In this document: positions 10,572 to 21,567 of the stretch, one piece after another
Layout of the letters: each line of letters starts with the position of its first letter
How positions within the stretch are numbered: position 1 is the first letter of the stretch
From: Iris pallida
Lineage: Eukaryota > Streptophyta > Magnoliopsida > Asparagales > Iridaceae
NCBI GenBank assembly: GCA_029216955.1
Contig: JANAVB010016199.1
Location: 10,291,960-10,355,959 of the forward strand
DNA: 64,000 nucleotides
Direction: 5' to 3'
Made by a program: the position numbers and the translations under genes
Notes under the pieces: model-generated
Told to the model about the DNA's origin: nothing
Database searches by the model: none
What the model saw: only the letters and a program-made list of their open reading frames with translations

Positions 10572-10737
10572 ATACTTGCAGAAGTTTGGTTGGCAAGCTT
10601 CTTCAAAACTGGCGTCGGTGACCTGGATGCTATGAAGAGCATTCTTCTGACACCCACATCAGACAGCTCATGTGATTCTGACACTCAAATCAGACAGCTC
10701 AGGACTCTTTGTGTTCCAGAAGGATCTTCCTCAGATG
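10572..10737 (+). other. Possible exon remnant, antisense in Tat1
   Basis: A T-rich tract ending TACTTGCAG looks like a splice acceptor, and GATG followed by GTAGGT at 10735-10741 looks like a donor. They bracket an open stretch of about 55 codons with two copies of a SDS..(T/I)RQL-like motif from the repeated DNA CAGACAGCTCA. It lies between ORF-A and ORF-B on the same antisense strand. It may be a remnant exon of a third antisense gene. Weak evidence. Confidence 0.25.
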
Positions 10738-11246
10738 GTAGGTAGTGCCTTTATACATGAGAGTTGGATGGTGGAGAGACAGAATTAAGAATCGTAGCAC
10801 AAGGGTGATCACATTCCTAGTTCTCTTGACGGGTCGTCTTTTCTCTCCCAGTTGTTTTGACAGCAGCTTACTTTGAGCTGCTGTACTATGTGGTTCTCCT
10901 CTCGTCTTTCTAAGAGAGAAGACCAGAGTTGATTCCGTTGTCTTGTTCGCTGCTTCAGGACGAGATGACAAGGAACTGGCATTAATAAGAAGATCCAAAT
11001 ATGTAATAGACCTTCATTTGTTATACTTAGAATGAAAATCTGGGATGTAGTAGATTTTCATTAAGATGTATCTATGTTTTTAAAGAAGGAATAAAGAATG
11101 ATTTTCTCTTCTTTATGATTTGATTTTGATGTGATGGGAAATAAAATCCAGGAGAAATATAGATGTGATAAGTTGCTGATGTAAATAACCAGAATTCATA
11201 GGTATGGAGGACGTGAATTCATAAAAATAAGAGACAATCAATGCCA

Positions 11247-11400
11247 AATGAATGATAAGTCAAAGAAAGTGAATGAATGAACAGTTGTCTCAATTTTCTA
11301 CGAAAAGATTCTGAATGAACGAACAGTTGTCTCGATTCTCGAGGAAGATAACCAATGAATGAACAGTTATAAATGAATGAACCGTTGGTCTTCCTTCGGA
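11247..11400 (+). repeat. GAATGAACAGTTG repeats upstream of ORF-B (Tat1)
   Basis: Four or five imperfect copies of GAATGAACAGTTGTCTC and shorter AATGAACCGTTG forms occur between 11270 and 11400, just upstream of the ORF-B TATA box. A related array (TGAACCGTC with GAATGAACG) is found at the same relative place in Tat2 (55538-55665). This makes it a candidate promoter element. Confidence 0.65.
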
Positions 11401-11443
11401 AAGTCGCATCAGTTCTCGAAACCGACTATCTAGTCGTTCTGTC

Positions 11444-11451
11444 TATAAATA
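11444..11451 (+). promoter_or_regulatory. TATA box upstream of Tat1 ORF-B
   Basis: TATAAATA, 56 bases before the ATG at 11500. The Tat2 copy has TATAAG about 58 bases before its ATG. Equal spacing in two diverged elements supports a real antisense promoter. Confidence 0.6.
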
Positions 11452-11499
11452 GAGAAAAACTTTCATAGATATCGTCAATTTATTTTCTTTCTGTACAAA

Positions 11500-11783
11500 A
11501 TGTCTTCCAAATATTTTCTCACTCCGAAGATCGAAGGAAAGACCGAGATGCCTCCTACCGAGCCTCCGATGCCTCCTCAGAAAAAAGGGGTGAAGGCTCA
11601 ACTGCTCCTGCACGAGGACATGACTTAATTGCTAAACTAGTGGAGCCTGGAAAGACTGCCGAAGAAGAGGCATTGAGGATGGCCGCTTGTGAGTTTCTGG
11701 TGCGTTCAGACAATGAGATGTTTGAACTGTTGGCAAATTATGTATTTAATCATGAAGGATCGGGGCCTCCTCCCCAACCTTAA
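11500..11783 (+). pseudogene. ORF-B: antisense small protein of Tat1, frameshifted
   Basis: Antisense ORF directly downstream of Tat1 integrase (convergent, about 80 bp between the two stop codons). It begins MSSKYFLTPK at 11500. A frameshift in the A6G4 run at 11581-11590 breaks it; in the next frame it continues through EGSTAPARG, AEEEALRMAACEFLVRSD and ELLANYVFNHEGSGPPPQP to the stop at 11781. The second half matches the Tat2 ORF-B (EEEEAMRMAACAFLVKSG, FADYIFEKDGSGP). The protein would be about 93 residues, acidic, Pro-rich at the N-terminus with an alpha-helical-looking centre. No known domain recognised. Conservation in two elements with diverged LTRs suggests past selection on the protein. 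Confidence 0.7.
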
Positions 11784-11810
11784 TATTATGTAATCCCATT
11801 CTGCTTTTGA

Positions 11811-11816
11811 AATAAA
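11811..11816 (+). terminator. Poly(A) signal of Tat1 ORF-B
   Basis: AATAAA 28 bases after the ORF-B stop. The Tat2 ORF-B also has ATAAAATAAAATC at a similar distance. It overlaps the region just beyond the 3' end of the opposing integrase frame. Confidence 0.5.
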
Positions 11817-11862
11817 ATGAACTTTATTTACATTATTTCTCTGAAGTGAAGTACACTCTGCT

Positions 11863-13215
11863 TTTATACATAATATTTCTTGAGAAATTTGCCATTGATA
11901 GGCATCATAGCAACTCTGCCATCCATATCCGTTAATTGATAGGCTCCATTTGAGAAAACTTTATTTACCACATATGGACCTTCCTATTTTGCCTCGAACT
12001 TGCCTTTGCTCATATGAGTCATAGTCATAGGACGTCTGACTGTAAGAACTAGCTCGTCTTCCTGAAATGTTCGCCCTCTGACTTTGCGATTGAAAGCTTT
12101 TGAAATCTGGACTTGAAAAAGTTTGATATGTTGTTGAGCCAGTAGACTTTTCTCGTCGAACGCCTCTAATTCTTGCAGCCGAAGACGATCACTATTCTCT
12201 ATAGTAAGTTCATTAGCGATGGCAATTCTCAATGAAGGAATTTGAATTTCCAGTGGTAAGACAGCTTCACATCCATATATTAGCAAAAAAGGTATGCAAC
12301 CTATGGGATTACGGACTGTAGTTCGATAAGCCCATAGACATTCTCCAAGCTTCTCACTCCAATTATGTTTGTTAATAGAAACAAACTTTTTAAGGAGTTT
12401 GATAATAGTCTTGTTGAATCCTTTGGCTAACCCGTTAGCTGCAGGATTATAGGCCGTAGAAGCAACATTATTGATTCTGTTGTCATCACAGAACTTGGTA
12501 AAATTCTGACTGACGAACTGTGGTCCATTATCATGGATAATTCGATGAGGTACACCAAATCTGTATATCATATGATGTTTGATGAAGTTGATAACACAAC
12601 TAGTTTTCACTTCAGCCAGAGGTATAGCTTCAGTCCATTTAGAGAAATAATCAATTATAGCCAGGTTGAACCGATGTCCTTTAGATGAAGGAAGATTGAT
12701 AGAACAAATTATATCTATGTCCCAAGCTTCAACAGGCCATGAGGCAGCAGTCGGATGAAGAATCTCTGACGGTTGGTGAATAAAATCTGCATGAATCTGA
12801 CATGCTCAGCATTTCCTTGCATAGTCAATGGCATCCGATACCATAGAAGGCCAGCAATAGCCCATACGTCAAATACGATCCTGTAATTTATGACCAGGCT
12901 GATGTGCTCCACAAACGCCATCATGAGCTTCGCAAAATATCTGCTTTTTTTATCACCAGTAAGACATCTCAAAAGTAATCCATCAAAGGTTCTTCGATAG
13001 AGAGTCTTAGTCGTGTGATTATAATAGAATCGAAGTGATCGGCGACGAATACTTGTAGCTTTCTTAGGATCTTCTGGCAATATGTCATGTACTGCAAAAT
13101 CAATGAAAGGTGCTCTCCAGTCCTCGCTAATGATATTGACTTCAGTTGAATGGCTGAATTCAACGTTATAGTTGTTTTCAACACAAAATACTTTTCTATT
13201 AGAGATGACAACCAT
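11863..13215 (-). pseudogene. Tat1 integrase
   Basis: Integrase end of Tat1 pol, broken by frameshifts and stops. An HHCC-type zinc region is recognisable near 12900-12790 (GAHQPGHK). The catalytic core follows, with the first Asp in a WDIDII segment near 12715, then IIHDNGPQFVS near 12520, then NGLAKGFNK near 12420. The last should contain the catalytic Glu (NGLDEAFNK in Tat2), so Tat1 has Glu to Lys. The C-terminal part (ECLWAYRTTVRNP, GCEAVLPLEIQ, RKVRGRTFQEDELVL) runs to an amber codon at 11984. The same frame then continues through EGPYVV and GRVAMMPINGKFLKKYYV to a TAA at 11863. The enzyme would insert cDNA into the genome; this copy cannot. Confidence 0.88.
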
Positions 13216-14038
13216 TTGTTATCTTTTGACTGGAACTGCCAATACCGCAGCTAGGTTAGCTAAGGCATCAGCTTCTGTATTGCATGCGCGACGTACATGT
13301 TCGATGAAGAACCCTTTGAACGAATAAGATATTCTGATTGCTGCTTCATGGTATGGTATCAGATCTTGAGGTCTGACTTCATATATGCCTCTAACCTGAT
13401 TAACAATCAGTTTAGAATCACCATATACCTCACGATATTCAATATCCAGTTGTTTGGCTAATTGGAGTCCAATAAGTAAAGCATTGTATTCTGCTACATT
13501 GTTGGAGCATGACTCATCTAAAGAATAAGCTCTCTGAATAGCTAATCCATCCGATGAAACAAGAACAATTCCTACTCCAGCAACCAAGGTGCCTCCAGGT
13601 CCAATTCTAGATGCTCCGTCAAAGAATAAACGCCAAGTAGGAAATTCTTCTGAGATCATATTTGATTCCAATATTTTGTCTGGAATTTCTTCATAGAGTT
13701 TAGATGTTTTAGGGACAGGATGAGCTGCTAAGAAGTCAACAAGTGCTTGGTCTTTTACAGACTTTTGGGGAACATATACCATATCATATTGCGCTAATAA
13801 TATGGCCCATGTAGCAAGCCTTGAATAGAGTGTACTTGGCTTCTTCATTAAGACTCGAAGAGGATTGACTCGGGATATAACATGAATAGTTTAGCCTATG
13901 ATGTAATGTCTTATCTTCTGAACGGCAAATATTAAGGCTAAACATCCTTCTCCACCGGACTATAACGATGTTCAGCTCCAATCATCGTTCGGCTACGGTA
14001 GTAGATGGCTTGTTCATGACCTTCTTTGTTCTTCTGAG
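13216..14038 (-). pseudogene. Tat1 RNase H pair (gypsy-type remnant plus second RNase H)
   Basis: After the reverse transcriptase the gypsy-type RNase H is only a remnant (13,784-14,038, with stops). A second, archaeal-type RNase H is nearly intact at 13848-13219. It shows WRLFFDGAS (first Asp), CSNNVAEYNAL (Glu), EVYGDSKLIVNQV (Asp) and NTEADALANLAAVLA (Asp). Two RNase H domains in tandem mark the Tat lineage of Ty3/gypsy (Ogre, Retand, Grande and relatives). The linker LATWAILLAQYDMVYVPQK joins the two. RNase H removes the RNA strand during reverse transcription. Confidence 0.88.
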
Positions 14039-15325
14039 CTAGCAACACTCCCAATATATGGTCCATTGCCCTGACATCAAGAAAGGTATTCCTGAGATTG
14101 GCGGTACAAGAACCGATGGACTCATTAAATACCTCTTTATGTCATCAAATGCTCGTTGACATTCTTCCGTCCAAATGAAAGATACATCTTTCTTTATTAA
14201 CTGAGTAAATGGTCTGCAATGTCCAGATAAATTTGAAATAAACTGCCTGATATACGCAAGTCGACCTTGGAATTCTCGTAGCTCTTTTAGGTTGCGTGGA
14301 GGACGTATCTCTTGAATGGCTTTGATCTTCTCGGGATCAACGTATATACCTTTAGAGGTAATGACGAATCCGAGAAATTTGCCACTAGAGACACCCAAGA
14401 AAGACTTGGTGGGGTTCATTTTGAGTTGATGCTGGCACATTAGATTGAAAATAGTTCTTAAATCTTGAATGTGATCTTCCTTTAGATGACTTTTGACAGC
14501 AATATCGTCAACATAGCATTCGACAGTATTTCGCAAATGATCTCGAAAGATATTACTCATAGCCCGCTGGTAGGTCGCACCTGCATTATTAAGACCGAAC
14601 GGCATGACTGTATAACAGTATACTCTACGAGGAGTACGGAATGAAGTATGTTTTTCATCTTCAGGATTCATCCGGATTTGATTATATCCAGAAAACCCAT
14701 CCATGAAAGAGATTCGTTCGAATCCACATGTATTACCGATCATGACATCAGTAATTGGGAGAGGAAATTTATCTTTAGGGCAAGCATCATTGAGATCTCG
14801 AAAGTCTATGCAAACCCGAACCTTTCCAGTCTTCTTCAAAACTGGTACAACGTTGGCTACCCAGTCAGGATGTTGTTTTTCTCTGATAAAACCGCAAGCT
14901 ATAAGCTTTTTGACTTCATCATCAATTGCATTCATCATTTTAGGCTTGAATCGCCGTTGTTGTTGTTTGAGTGGCTTGGCATTCGGCAAGATATTAAGTT
15001 TATGAGTTACAACTTGAGGATCTAATCCCGGCATATCTTCATAACTCCATACAAAGACATCAATATATTCACGAATAAGGTGAATTAATTCTTGTTTATC
15101 ATCGTCTGGGAGGTTCTTGCTAATGAAGATTGGTCGTGATACGCCCTTCTCTCCAATATCGATTTGGACTAGTTGATCCTCAGTAGGTGGCTCTCGTTGT
15201 TTAAAACGAAGTTCCCACTGATTGTCCATCCTTTGTGCCCAAGGGTCCACTTTAGGAGTTTCTTCAATGTCATCTTCATCATCTTCCAAGAATTTGGCAG
15301 ACACCATGTTAGAAGATACTATCAC
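14039..15325 (-). pseudogene. Tat1 reverse transcriptase
   Basis: Best preserved pol segment of Tat1, a 428-codon open stretch. It includes VFVWSYEDMPGLDPQVVTH, VKKLIACGFIREKQHPDWV, VRVCIDFRDLNDACPKD, FERISFMDGFSGYNQI, VMPFGLNNAGATYQRAM and the catalytic box YVDD (about 14506-14517), then KSFLGVSSGKFLGF and the RNase H connection. The active-site aspartates are present. It is preceded by frameshifts near 15330-15610 that separate it from the protease and is followed by a frameshift in the RNase H. It would copy element RNA into DNA; as part of this broken polyprotein it is not expected to be made. Confidence 0.9.
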
Positions 15326-15399
15326 CCTATGAACATGACCAATGCTGGTATCAGAATCCCATGAGATAGAATCAGAAGAGTTAGATCGTTCTTCTTCAT

Positions 15400-17077
15400 C
15401 AGATTCGGAAGGTTCTGGAGTTGGAAGTGGTGAAGCATAACCTAACCCCGCTTCGTTTTACTGTATTATTGTTGTGATTTTTCTTTTGGAACAGAAATAC
15501 GAATAGGAGTTCATCTTTCTTTACCGCTGTTGAGGCCTGTTCTGAAATCATAACCCATTTTACAGATAATTGCTTCAGATTGTGGACTATAGCGACGTAA
15601 TTATAGCCTTCATGTATCATCTCTATTATCATTATAGAGTATGATTTTTTGTTCTTCTATTTTATTAAAAAGTATAGGCCTTTCATCTTTCTTTCGATAC
15701 AGTACTAAGAAGTATGATTCTTGTATTGAATCCAATGATACCACATTTTGCAGAGATGATACGACTCCTATTGTAAGTGGTTTAAAGCTATCTAGCATAT
15801 CCAAGTAACATTGAGTATAGTAAGAGACATCAATATACTGCAAAGGAGATACTTTATTGATTTTTACACCATCATTTACAATATGATCTTTAGCCTTACC
15901 AGGGTTAGTCAGATTGATAACTGGAGGGGAAGAAGAAGATCGAGAAGGAGGGGGGGGCTTCTTACGAGGAAGGTCGATTACAAGCGCCTCAGAAGAGGTG
16001 AACTCCCTTTGTTCCTGACTATTACCAGGAAGCTGCTTCTTATGGGAAGGAAGATAGATAGTCAGTGGTTTGGAAGACTGGAGACAGGAAATACACCCTT
16101 TGATAGGGATTACCAGAGTATCATTTGGTACGCCTTTCTGTTCTTCAGCTGTGTCCATTTCCAGTACCACCTTCATGAATTCCTCTTTATACATGTGAGA
16201 GTCGTTGCAGTACGCTTCAACTCCTTTTAAAGGATTCAGGTCTGTAACCTCTTTTTGGACTTCTCCATTACCATCTACATATTTGAAAGATTTATGGAGA
16301 GTAGGTACAATATTGTGTTCATGGAGGAATGGCCTTCCTAACAAAGTATTGTATGAGCCGTGATTGTCAATTACATAAAAAGTCACCTTTGTACGAAGAT
16401 TGCCAATTTGTAGTTTCAGGCATATCTTCTCCAAAGGTTCACTTTTTCCTTGATTGAACCCCAAGATGGTAGTGATAGTTATAGAATGGTTATGCACTGG
16501 GATCTTCAAAGCATCCAGCAAAGACTTCGGCATGATACTAAGAGCATACCCTGGGTTAATCAGAATACGATCGACTTTCATGGTGTCCACATACCCCGTG
16601 AAATAGAGAGGATGATCATAACGATTATCTTCTAACAATATGTCATTTTGTGTAAAAGTAAAATTGGGCAATAGTTCAAATACACTATGATAATGTGCAC
16701 AACTGACTGGCTCCTTTTCAGGATTCTTGAGAAGAGTAAGACAAGCATCAGCCTGCATCAAAGTTTCACTTAACGTCTCTCGAGTTTCTTTTGAAAGACG
16801 TAAGAGTTCGAAGATTGACAATCTTGCTGGAGTATTGGCTAATTGAGCCAATATGTCAAAATTATATGGCTTTTCAAGTCCAAGAGAAGAGGACTTCTTC
16901 AGTACTTTGTCAAAACGGACAGGCTATTTTCCCTTGTCTGCTGATGTCGGTTTAGGGGGAGTTGGTTCCACAACCGGCAAGGATGTAGATGGTATATTCT
17001 CAGCAGGAGAGGATGATGTAGGAGGAGCATCAGAAGATGAGGCAAAATTCTCATAAGTTTTGGGAAAATCTCGAAGA
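15400..17077 (-). pseudogene. Tat1 gag C-terminus and aspartic protease
   Basis: Continues gag after the Tekay insertion (17077, HLRDFPKTYENF) through a Pro/Ser-rich linker (VVEPTPPKPTSADKGK) to the protease-bearing stretch 16851-15610. That stretch includes LANTPARLSIFELL, a His/Cys segment, and VDRILINPGYALSIMP at about 16580-16545. The Tat2 copy has DRILIDPGSALS at the same place, so the catalytic Asp is Asn here. Next come GRPFLHEHNIVP and PLKGVEAYCNDS. In the linker a stop replaces one codon and a frameshift follows near 15620. The protease would process the Gag-Pol polyprotein. Confidence 0.85.
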
Positions 17078-17082
17078 TGAGG
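17078..17082. repeat. Target-site duplication, left side of Tekay element
   Basis: tgagg, identical to 28614-28618 on the other side of the Tekay element. Joining the two sides with one copy removed restores the gag reading of Tat1 across the site, which confirms the insertion point. Confidence 0.85.
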
Positions 17083-20000
17083 TGTCACGCCCCAGTTCCA
17101 AATAATCGGATTGGAAACACGTGGCATGCCAGCTGTACAATCTAGCATAGCTAAACCCAATTTAATGGACTATGATTCGATTGTAGTACGCTGAAGTATA
17201 ACTAATAAGTAACATCACAGGCAGGTAAACTAGTCTCATCCATGAAATAATGTAATAGATAACTGAATGGAAAATCATCAGTGCCACAGAATCCAAATGT
17301 CAACTATGGCTAGAGGAGAACAATCCACTAAAAGTAAATGAGTACATCTGGAATGAAATGAAGTAGCAAAAGAAATAAACAGAATACTGGAAATGGAACC
17401 CACGTCTGAAGATGTAGCTAGCCTCCAGAGGATCAAGGCTGCGGTTCCATCTCAAAGTCGTCGTCAACAAGTCCCTCTACTCCGTAATCAGCCGGGAATA
17501 AGTGCTCGTCAAGCTCTGGAAAAGATACCAGGTCCTCAGAGGGACATAACAAATACACAGAAAAGGACATGCAAGAATAAACTAAGCAGTAATGTAAAAG
17601 TAACTAGTAAGAATGCCACCCAGTATTTCCCTAACCAAACAAGGACAGAAAATACAAGGAGACAATAAGGTGTTCTAACCATCTATGTGAAAATGCACTC
17701 GAGACATCTCTAGTGGCACATGAGAGGGGGAGAAGAAGAAGAAACTGCCACCAAGCGTCCTACGGTTTGAGGAACGAGGGGCTACGAGCATCCAGCGTCC
17801 ATTGGAAACAGAAATTCTCATACACCACTAGTAGACTCTCCCCACCCAATGTACTTGTACCGTATACGCGGTGCGAACAATATGCAAGACGTCATAGTAA
17901 ATATAATGTAACTAAACCAAACTGCTAACAGACTCAAGTTCATATGTTAAGGGCCAGTCAACACAGAACCTCTGCACTCAACTCACTCATATGTGATACG
18001 TGTCTGAGTCAGTGTCAAGTTCATACTAACTCTATACAAGGTAGTCATCAATGGAGACGAGTGCACACAATAGTAATAACTGGTCAAATGTAAAAACTGT
18101 ATAGTAAATGTCAAGCAAGGTGTACTTGCCTGTGTCCAGCAACTGAGTATCCGGGTCCAAAATAGAGTCCGAGTCCCGCGAAGCAAATAACCCTATATAA
18201 GCATTAACTATAATTAATTACTAATTAGCCAAATTAAACAATACATTTAATTTCTATTTAATCAATAATTAATATCAAACCATTATTACTAGCTAATAAG
18301 TACCAATAATTATGAATAATAATAATATACAATAATAAGTATGAAGTACTTATTATTATAATTTTATATTCTGAAATTATTAATACAACTAATATATATT
18401 TAATAATTAATTAATTACTTATAAATAATTAATTAATCAATTAAATAACACATGCCTTCACAAATTCCTAATAATACCAACAAAATTTGTAAAAATCCAT
18501 AAAAATCATTTTTAGTCTAATAAGCTAAATAATGACAGAAATAATAGATATATATTATTTGTAAAGAAACCATAGATAGGATTTTCTTTATTTAATATAT
18601 ATCTATCTAATAACTAGATTAGTGCTAATAATTATAAATACTAGTTAATAAATAGTAAAAAGATCTAAATTGGGTTATAAAATACTTTTCCAGGAAAACC
18701 TTCTGTAAATAATATTATTAATATTATTTACCTAATTATAAGTAATTAAAAACATTTAACTACTCAATATATAAAATTACTATTTTAGCTATTGAAATTA
18801 GAATTAAATATTAAAAATTTACTAATAAATTGTGAAAATTCATAATTCATAGAAAATAACATTTCTCCAACCGTGACTATACATTTATGAACATTACCAT
18901 AATAATTTATATTTAATAAAAATTAAAACTTAGTAATGAACCAATTATATATACAATATAATTTAACACTGATTAAATATAAATAAATAACTAATATAAT
19001 TATCTTATTCTGAAAATTTTACAGTAAATAGATATAAATATTATTTACAAGTCTTGTATAGAGGCCATTAATTAATTCTTAGTGAATTAATTAATAAAAA
19101 TCCGAAACAGTGAAATTAAACAGTCATTTGGATACATTAACCCACAGTTTAAAATTTAATTAAAATATCTAAACTATTTATTAAATCCTGAAAATTTAAC
19201 AGTAATTAGATTACATAATTACCTACAAATTATGTATAGATCATAACAAGTAATTCCTAATGAATTAAATTCAAAAAATCAAAAACAGAATATATAATAC
19301 TGTGGAATTTACACAAAAAACTGCATTAATGCCACCAGTTAAATGCTTAATAATTACGAATAAATTATATAAAAATCTGACATAATTAATATAGAATCTA
19401 CACTAATGACTCTAATCATTAGGCTAATAATTTAGATCGTAATTAGCATCACTTAATCATTAATTAAATAATTAAACAGCCATATAATTACACAGAATAT
19501 TCAACAATGCAAATAACCTAATTATTGCAACCTAATCACACGTGTCAGAGGACACGTGGGTGGTTGGGGCAATACCTCGCCACGCCGCAGGGGGGTGGCT
19601 CGCCGATGAGGGGGTTGCGCCGACGAGGGGGGTCGCCGGATCGGGGCCGGTCGGCTGAAGCGAGCGCGGGAGGGCCGGCTGCACGCGCGGAAGGCCGGGG
19701 CGCGCACTTCCGTCGCCCGATGGCGGGGCTTAGTCCGAAGGGGGGGGTCAGGATTGGAGAGAGAGAGGGATAGGGTGGCGGTGAGGATGGGAAGAGGTGG
19801 AGGCTTGTGGAGGAAATTATTAGGGTTAGGTTTGAGAGAAGTTGCTTAGATATATATGCATGGATGAGATCCAAAGGCTTAGGAATTCCTAATGGGTTGG
19901 GCCTAGGTTAGGGTTAGTTAGTTTGCCCATGGGTTGAGCTAAGGTTGGGTTTGGAAGAAATGAAATGGATTTGGGTTTTGCTCAAGTTGTAATGCCATAA

Positions 20001-20338
20001 CTAAAAGTATAGATATAATACATATACTCCAATAATAAAAACTGATGAATAGTAATACTTTATATATATAAGTATATATATATAAATAATCTAGAAAAAA
20101 AATCTAAATGAGTCTAAGGTTAGAGTTAACCTAAGTTTAGTCTTAGGGTTAAGGGTGAGGGTTATATAATACAATGCACACACAAACTTTGCATATATAT
20201 ACATATATAACATATTTTTCTAAACTATATATTCAATTTAACAATTAGGGTAAAAGCATTTTATTTAACGAATAACAAAATTTTATAACAAAATATAAAT
20301 AATAATAAATAATAAAAAATATTTTGAGGGGTTTTACA
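17083..20338 (-). repeat. Tekay element 3' LTR (left)
   Basis: 3256 bp, from TGTCACGCCCCAGTTCC to GAGGGGTTTTACA, nearly identical over its whole length to 25356-28613. It contains a very AT-rich middle (18190-19510), a GC-rich block (19550-19760) and a TATA-like stretch on the minus strand near 19850. ORFs in it (17713-17928, 17983-18186, 19525-19773) occur identically in the other LTR and are not gag-pol genes. Confidence 0.93.
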
Positions 20339-20375
20339 TTCTCCCCAACTTATTAAAATTTCGTCCTCGAAATTA
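20339..20375 (-). promoter_or_regulatory. Tekay polypurine tract and conserved pre-LTR box
   Basis: Minus strand reads GAGGACGAAATTTTAATAAG then TTGGGGAGAA, directly before the LTR start TGTAAAACCCC. The GAGGACGAAATT box followed by a G-rich tract is typical of Tekay/Del elements. A related box precedes the LARD LTR at 49277. Confidence 0.75.
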
Positions 20376-20472
20376 AAACAAGCTGGAATAAAAGAATCAC
20401 ACAATCATAATTCTAATTCTAGGCAATTTACAACTAAGTTAAGCAAAATCTAGAGAGTAATTATTAGCAGAA

Positions 20473-21567
20473 TTAAGTCATACCAGATGCCTCACGTAGG
20501 TATGGAAAACGCTCCAGAATAGAATCTTTCCGCTCCCAAGTCGATTCGCCTGGAGAATGGTGTTTCCACGCAACTCAGACTAGTCGAATGGTCTTCCCCT
20601 TCAACATTTTCTCTCTGCGGTCTAGGATCTCCACAGGCTGCTCCTCGTAGGACAAAGTCGGTCCCACGGTGATCTCTGAATGATCAAGTACGTGGTTGGG
20701 GTCTGCCACATACTTCCTCAACTGGAAGACATGAAATACATCATGGACGCCTTCCAATGACTGCGGAAGTGCCAATCTGTATGCAACCTCGCCAACTTTC
20801 TCCAACACATCGAATGGTCCGATGTACCTTGGGCTGAGCTTTCCTCTGACTCCAAATCTTATCGTACCTCTAGTCGGGAAGATTCTCAAGAACACATGAT
20901 CTCCTTCCTTGAACTCAAGAGGTCGCCTATGAGTGTCTGCCCACTGTTTCTGCCGGTCCTGTGCTGCTCGTAGATGTCCCTGAATCTTCTTGACTGTATC
21001 TACTGTACGAGTCACCAACTCTGGTCCCAATATCTGCCTCTCGCCTACATCACCCCAACATGCTGGCGATCGACACTTCCTTCCGTACAATGCTTCAAAA
21101 GGGGCCATCTGGATACTTGCCTGATAGCTATTGTTGTAAAAAAATTCTACCAAGTGCAAGTGATCCTCCCAGGATCCTCCAAAATCCAACATGCAAGCTC
21201 TCAACATATCCTCCAACGTCTGAATGGTACGCTCTGACTGCCCGTCTGTCTGAGGGTGATAAGCTGTGCTGAACTTCAGTCTTGTGTCCAGACTTTCCTG
21301 CATGCTCTTCCAGAAGTGTGATGTGAATCTCGTATCTCGATCGGAGACTATACTGACTGGTACTCCATGTAATCGCACTATCTCCTTCATATATAAGTCT
21401 GCCAATACCTCTGTAGATTTCCCCACTCGGAATGGTATGAAATGAGCAGACTTCGATAATCTGTCCACAATCACCCAAACTGCATCTCGTCTAGCTGGGC
21501 TCCTCGGAAATCCTGTAACGAAATCCATAGTGATGTGCTCCCACTTCTACTCAGGTATCGGAAGCGG
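20473..21567 (-). pseudogene. Tekay integrase core and chromodomain
   Basis: Last third of the Tekay polyprotein. It shows MDFVTGFPRSP with the first catalytic Asp, SIVSDRDTRFTSHFW with the second, YHPQTDGQSERTIQTLEDML with the Glu, then FYNNSYQASIQMAPFEALYG and the DNA-binding tail (RGKLSPRYIGPF, DVFHVFQLRKYV). A chromodomain-like end follows (PVEILDRREK, VAWKHHSPGESTWERKDSI) and stops at 20473. Nonsense codons at about 21549 and 20575-20577 break it, the latter inside the chromodomain. Chromodomains of this lineage are thought to direct integration to heterochromatin. Without the stops the frame is continuous. Confidence 0.9.

Noticed and set aside
14648..15025. 125-codon plus-strand ORF
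   Set aside because: Exact antisense shadow of the Tat1 reverse transcriptase palm domain; no promoter or conservation sign apart from the sense strand.
17713..17928. 71-codon ORF present identically in both Tekay LTRs (also 25985-26200)
   Set aside because: Identity reflects recent LTR duplication, not coding selection; no known LTR-coded protein fits.
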